Made by a program: the position numbers and the translations under genes | DNA from: Flaviaestuariibacter flavus | GTDB taxonomy: Bacteria; Bacteroidota; Bacteroidia; Chitinophagales; Chitinophagaceae | Length of the DNA: 64,000 nt | Direction: 5' to 3' | Assembly: GCF_004337505.1 (NCBI RefSeq) | Contig: NZ_SJZI01000008.1 | Coordinates: forward strand, 537,934-601,933 | Notes under the pieces: model-generated | What the model saw: the letters and a program-made list of their open reading frames with translations, nothing else | The model's database searches: none | What the model was told of the DNA's origin: nothing | In this document: positions 59,032-64,000 of the stretch, piece by piece | How positions within the stretch are numbered: the first letter of the stretch is position 1 | Layout: every line of letters begins with the position of its first letter

Positions 59032-61092
59032 CTAAAAGGACAGCAGCTGCGCCAGTCGCTCCCCCACCTTGGCGGCAGTGGGCAACATTGCCGCCTCCAG
59101 GCCCATATTGAGCGGAACGGCCGGCAGGTTGAGCGCGCCCAGCACTTCTACCGGTGCATCCAGGCTACGGAAGCAGTTTTTGGAAATGCGCCCGGCAAGC
59201 GCTTCGGCAAAGGAGTTGTTCTGCTGCTCCTCGGTGAGCACGAGGCATTTGCCATGCCGGCGCACCGTAGTGTACACCAGTTCTTCATCAAGCGGAAACA
59301 GCGTGCGCAGGTCGATGATCTCCACGCGGCCGGCGAACTGCTTTGCCGCGGCCTTCGCCCAGTAAACGCCCATGCCGTAGGTGATGACGCAGCAGCTTTC
59401 ACCGTTGTCAACAGCGTCCGCTTCCGCAGCCAGCACCACGGCGCCTTTACCGAAAGGCAGGATATAATCATCCGAAGGCTCGATCGTTTTGGCGTCTTCG
59501 GTGCCCGGCACCTTGCTCCAGTACAGGCCTTTGTGCTCCAGCATCACCACCGGGTTCGGATCGTAGTAAGCGGCCTTCATCAGGCCTTTCATATCGGCCG
59601 CGTTGGACGGATAGGCGATCTTGATCCCTTTGATCGTGAGCAGTGTTGATTCCACCGAACCGCTGTGGTAGGGCCCGCCGCCGCCATAGGCGCCGATGGG
59701 TACGCGGATGATGCTCGACACGGGGAACTTGCCCATGGAGAGGTAACAGCTTTTCGAAATCTCGGTTACGAGCTGGTTGAAGCCAGGGTAAATGTAGTCG
59801 GCAAATTGCACCTCCACCACTGGCTTGAGTCCGACGGCGCTCATGCCTACAGTGGAGCCGATGATATAGGCTTCCTGGATGGCGGTGTTGAATACGCGGT
59901 GGTCGCCAAACTGCTCGCCCAGGGTCGCCGCTTCGCGAAACACGCCGCCGAGGCGCTTGCCTACATCCTGGCCGTACAGCAGGCACTCGGGGTGGCGGTC
60001 CATCAGCTCGCGGATGGCAAACAGGGCGGCATCCACCATGATCACTTTATCTCTTCCCGCCGGAGCGCGCTCTCCTTTTTCTTCGGTAACCGGCGTCGGG
60101 GCAAAAACATGATCGGTTACATGAACCGGGTCGGGCTCGGGTGCCGCTACCGCACGCCCGAAAGCATCCTTCACCTCACGGCTTACTTCTTCCTCGATGC
60201 GGGACAGCTCCCGCGGGTCGGCAATGCCGGCCAGCTTCTGGCGTAGCAGCACCAGTGGGTCGGAGCAGGCATGCTTCGCCAGGTCTTCCTCGGTGCGGTA
60301 AAACTCCTTGCGCACACCGCTGGTGTGGTGGTTGAGCAGGCAGGTCTTTGCGTGCACCAGCCAGGGCTTGCGCTGCTCGCGTACCAGCTTCACCACTTTG
60401 CGCATCGTATCGTAGCTGTCTTCGAAATCGGTACCATCTACCCGCACGCGGTTGAGGCCTTTGAAGCCGGCCGCATATTCATAGGCATCCATGGCGCGGC
60501 CTTCGGCTGCGGTTACGGAAATGCCCCATTCATTATCTTGTACGAGGTAAATGATCGGTAGTTCTTTCAGCACCGCAAACTGCAGCGCCTCGCTTACTTC
60601 GCCTTCGGTTACGCTGGCATCGCCAAGCGAGCAAATGACAACAGGCAGCTCGCCTCCGGGCCCCTTCTCCAGCAGCGGCGACGCGATCTGCTCCAGGTAA
60701 TGAATGCCCTGGGCAACACCGGTGGTGGGGATTGCCTGCATACCCGTAGCACTGCTCTGGTGAATCATTTTCGGCCGGTCCTCCCGGCGGCTGTTGGGAT
60801 GCGAATAATAAGACCGCCCCCCGGTAAAAGGATCTTCGCCTTTAGTGAGCAACTGCAGCATCAGCTCGTAGGGCTCCCAGCCCATACCAAGCAGAAGGCT
60901 CTCGTCGCGGTAATAAGGACTGACCCAATCACAGGGAAGCAGTTGCAACGCGGTGGCCAGCTGGATAGCCTCATGGCCGCGTGAAGTTGAGTGAACGTAT
61001 TTGGTGATGGACCGGTTGGCTTCATAGGTTTCGGCCATTTGCTTGACCCGGTACATCTGACGGTAGGCGTATAGCAAGAGATCGCGGTCCAT
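59032..61092 (-). CDS. 2-oxoacid dehydrogenase E1, fused alpha-beta subunits
   Basis: 686 residues. The alpha part (1-330) has the thiamine-diphosphate site GDASVTEGEVSEALQFA ... LVQDNEWG. The beta part (about 348-686) has YGQDVGKRLGGVFREA, NTAIQEAYIIGSTVGMS, VEVQFADYIYPGFNQL and EQQNNSFAEAL. The alpha-beta fusion is usual in Bacteroidota. It decarboxylates pyruvate or branched-chain 2-oxoacids and acetylates (or acylates) E2; the pdhC gene at 23593 is a possible partner. Substrate not decided. Confidence 0.9.
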   Translation of the reverse strand: MDRDLLLYAYRQMYRVKQMAETYEANRSITKYVHSTSRGHEAIQLATALQLLPCDWVSPYYRDESLLLGMGWEPYELMLQLLTKGEDPFTGGRSYYSHPNSRREDRPKMIHQSSATGMQAIPTTGVAQGIHYLEQIASPLLEKGPGGELPVVICSLGDASVTEGEVSEALQFAVLKELPIIYLVQDNEWGISVTAAEGRAMDAYEYAAGFKGLNRVRVDGTDFEDSYDTMRKVVKLVREQRKPWLVHAKTCLLNHHTSGVRKEFYRTEEDLAKHACSDPLVLLRQKLAGIADPRELSRIEEEVSREVKDAFGRAVAAPEPDPVHVTDHVFAPTPVTEEKGERAPAGRDKVIMVDAALFAIRELMDRHPECLLYGQDVGKRLGGVFREAATLGEQFGDHRVFNTAIQEAYIIGSTVGMSAVGLKPVVEVQFADYIYPGFNQLVTEISKSCYLSMGKFPVSSIIRVPIGAYGGGGPYHSGSVESTLLTIKGIKIAYPSNAADMKGLMKAAYYDPNPVVMLEHKGLYWSKVPGTEDAKTIEPSDDYILPFGKGAVVLAAEADAVDNGESCCVITYGMGVYWAKAAAKQFAGRVEIIDLRTLFPLDEELVYTTVRRHGKCLVLTEEQQNNSFAEALAGRISKNCFRSLDAPVEVLGALNLPAVPLNMGLEAAMLPTAAKVGERLAQLLSF

Positions 61093-61149
61093 AAAGAAGG
61101 TTGGTGAGCCGCAAAAGTAAGCGAAACAGCCGCAGCGCGCCCGTCAAAC

Positions 61150-62394
61150 TCATTCTGCGGCGATGGTTTTGGCGGCGGGAGCTGCGGCCCCTATACCCGC
61201 CTGGTGGGTGTCGCGAAAATTGTATTGACCAATGAAGACACAAAGCAGGAGAATAACAAGGCTGGCATAACCCAACCAGCCGTAGCGCAGGATCTGCCCC
61301 TGCTCCCCTTTTAGTACCAGAACACCCGCCAGAAGCGAGGCGGCACTGGTGCCCAGCTGCTGCACACTGCTATTGAAACTCATAAACGACCCGCGGCTTT
61401 GGGGCGGCACTACGTTGCTTACCAGGGCCTGCGCAGCGACACCTCGCCCCGTGGACATGATGAACCAAAGTCCGAAAAAGCCCAGCACGCCCGCAAACGG
61501 TATCCGCGGCATATGGGTGAGGAAGAGAACCAGGGGCAGCGAGAGAAGGATACAAACCGTAAACACCCGCAGTTTCCCGTATTTATCTGCCAGCTTACCG
61601 AGGTAATTAGCCGCGAAAAAGGCGCAGATCCCGCCCGCCAGGTAGATCATGGGCGTTTGCTTTTTCGAATAACCGAGATTAAACTCCATAAAGGGGTTGA
61701 TGAACGGAACGATCAGGAAGTGTCCCATCATGATCAGACCGGAAAAAAGCAGCGCAAGACGCTGTTTTGGATGCTGCCAAACGGAGGCCAGTGCCGAAAA
61801 CCGGGTGGCGCGCTCCCTCGCCGGAAGGATATGCTTGTCCATTGCGGGCACATGGTAAGCAATAAACGGAATCAACACAGCGCCCAGGCTGCCCACCAGC
61901 AGGAAGGGTGCGTGCCAGGAAACGATGTTGGCCAGGTAAAGCGAAAAAGGCACACCGAATGTGGAGGCAATAGAAAAAGCAGACATCACGGCGCCCATGG
62001 CACGTCCCCGCCTTTCGTAGGGGAAGACGTCGGAGATAATGGAGAGCACCTGAGCCCCGATTAACCCACCGAAGAGACCGGCCACCAGCCGTGCGCCGAG
62101 TAAGGCACCATAGCTTGGTGCGAAGCCACAGGCAAGGGTGCCAATAAGAAATCCCGCGTATCCGAAGATCAATACACGCTTCCGGTCAAAGCGATCGACA
62201 AAAAATGCAGCAATAAAGCCCGATACCCCGGCACTGACCGTGTAGGCTGCAACCAGGATCGTGAACTGCTGCGGCGATATCCGGAAATAAGGCATCAGGT
62301 AATTACCCAGCGGCATCATGATCATGAAGTCGAGGATATGGGTAAAATTGATGGATGCAAGAAGAAGGAGCAGCAGGCGTTCTTTCCGGTTCAT
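61150..62394 (-). CDS. MFS transporter
   Basis: 414 residues, 12 hydrophobic helices. The A-motif-like loop VDRFDRKRVLIFGYAGFLIG follows helix 2, and YERRGRAMGAVMSAFSIA follows helix 4, both typical of drug/sugar-efflux MFS members (AraJ/Bcr-like). Substrate unknown. It starts 58 bp upstream of the E1 gene, in the same direction. Confidence 0.9.
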   Translation of the reverse strand: MNRKERLLLLLLASINFTHILDFMIMMPLGNYLMPYFRISPQQFTILVAAYTVSAGVSGFIAAFFVDRFDRKRVLIFGYAGFLIGTLACGFAPSYGALLGARLVAGLFGGLIGAQVLSIISDVFPYERRGRAMGAVMSAFSIASTFGVPFSLYLANIVSWHAPFLLVGSLGAVLIPFIAYHVPAMDKHILPARERATRFSALASVWQHPKQRLALLFSGLIMMGHFLIVPFINPFMEFNLGYSKKQTPMIYLAGGICAFFAANYLGKLADKYGKLRVFTVCILLSLPLVLFLTHMPRIPFAGVLGFFGLWFIMSTGRGVAAQALVSNVVPPQSRGSFMSFNSSVQQLGTSAASLLAGVLVLKGEQGQILRYGWLGYASLVILLLCVFIGQYNFRDTHQAGIGAAAPAAKTIAAE

Positions 62395-62593
62395 AAGGCG
62401 AAGTTCCGCTATGCCCGCCAGTGGCTTGTCACCGGATTGTATGACTTGTCAAAAGACGATCCCGGCCTGCGGAGCGATGTCTTTAGTATTGCTTCGCGCC
62501 CCACGGAATCAATTCGTCTTCGGCGGGCGTATGTTCTTGCTTTTAGCCTTTATCAGTTGTGTGTGGGAGGTGTGCGTGTGCGGGTATAAATGC

Positions 62594-62629
62594 AAAAAAG
62601 CCTCGGATCTTTCGATCGAGGCTTTTTTT
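62594..62629 (-). terminator. rRNA operon terminator
   Basis: Stem GCCTCG/CGAGGC with an extended palindromic GATC loop region and A6/T7 flanks, directly after the 5S gene on the minus strand. The rest of 62395-62590 holds no gene that I can support. Confidence 0.85.
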
Positions 62630-62637
62630 AATAAATA

Positions 62638-62746
62638 TGGCAGCTACCTACTCTCCCGCATTGTGGTGCAGTACCATCGGCCATGAGGGGCTTAACTTCT
62701 CTGTTCGGGATGGGAAGAGGTGAACACCCTCGGCAAAACCACCATA
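62638..62746 (-). rRNA. rrf: 5S ribosomal RNA
   Basis: Complementary strand reads GGTGGTTTTGCCGAGGGTG at the 5' side, CATCCCGAACAGAGAAGTTA in the loop region, and GCGGGAGAGTAGGTAGCTGC at the 3' end, the usual 5S landmarks. Ends are approximate. Follows 23S by about 85 bp, in the same direction. Confidence 0.92.
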
Positions 62747-62830
62747 ATAAGGTGATGATTACGAGTAATCAACAATAAGGTGACATATTGGAATCGTTGT
62801 TAAAACGAGGAGTAAATAAATAAAAATTAA

Positions 62831-64000
<1,170 letters not shown>

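Overview
The window is a chromosomal segment of a moderately high-GC Bacteroidota bacterium, most likely from the Chitinophagaceae/Sphingobacteriales side. The evidence is a type IX secretion sorting domain on a secreted M43 protease, a futalosine-type menaquinone pathway (mqnB-mqnD), a mitochondrial-type citrate synthase, a fused-subunit 2-oxoacid dehydrogenase E1, families known mainly from Bacteroidota (DUF6261-like, RemB/Wzi-like barrel, a dihydroorotase carrying DDQVHF), TAnnTTTG-type promoter elements and few Shine-Dalgarno sites.

Layout. 0-7 kb: end of a YihY/BrkB protein, an FAD oxidoreductase, a frameshifted small membrane protein, then a minus-strand group rpoN > NtrC-type activator > degenerate small protein > receiver-PAS-histidine kinase. 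7-10 kb: small membrane and stress-type proteins (DUF1328, holin-like, YtxH) and a single-domain response regulator. 10-17 kb: citrate synthase, an LptF/G permease, an SDR-GH1 pair and an alpha/beta hydrolase set among three copies of a palindromic repeat. 17-29 kb: a DUF6261-like gene, tgt, a four-helix-bundle S23 gene in a repeat-bounded element, a GT2 glycosyltransferase, rsmG, the two-lipoyl E2 subunit, an M1 peptidase and a MutS-like ATPase. 29-42 kb: dihydroorotase, an outer-membrane barrel, an ABC exporter, a low-GC PhyH oxygenase behind a C11 tract, a second DUF6261-like gene, DinB, a Cys/Met PLP enzyme, GNAT and the M43 protease. 42-50 kb: fabD, a second S23 element, folE with two QueD/PTPS paralogues, mqnB-mqnD, photolyase and a class IV aminotransferase. 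50-59 kb: NarL/LuxR-type regulators, two two-component pairs and an AT-rich island of two multi-TM proteins around a 27-residue ORF. 59-64 kb: fused E1, an MFS transporter, 5S rRNA and the 3' part of 23S rRNA.

Functional links inside the window: tgt and queD (queuosine), folE and queD/PTPS (pterins), E1 and E2 (2-oxoacid oxidation feeding citrate synthase), mqnB and mqnD (menaquinone), rpoN and the adjacent sigma-54 activator.

The most unusual feature is the intergenic DNA. At least 20 gaps carry short arrays of 7- or 8-bp units. The unit differs between loci, the arrays often come as inverted pairs around a terminator hairpin, and many begin at, or supply, the stop codon of the adjacent gene. 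Both S23 genes are bracketed by such inverted arrays. Both DUF6261-like genes are preceded, about 140 bp upstream, by separate arrays of 41-43 bp palindromic units. All functional calls rest on reading the sequence and on remembered family hallmarks; no database search was run.
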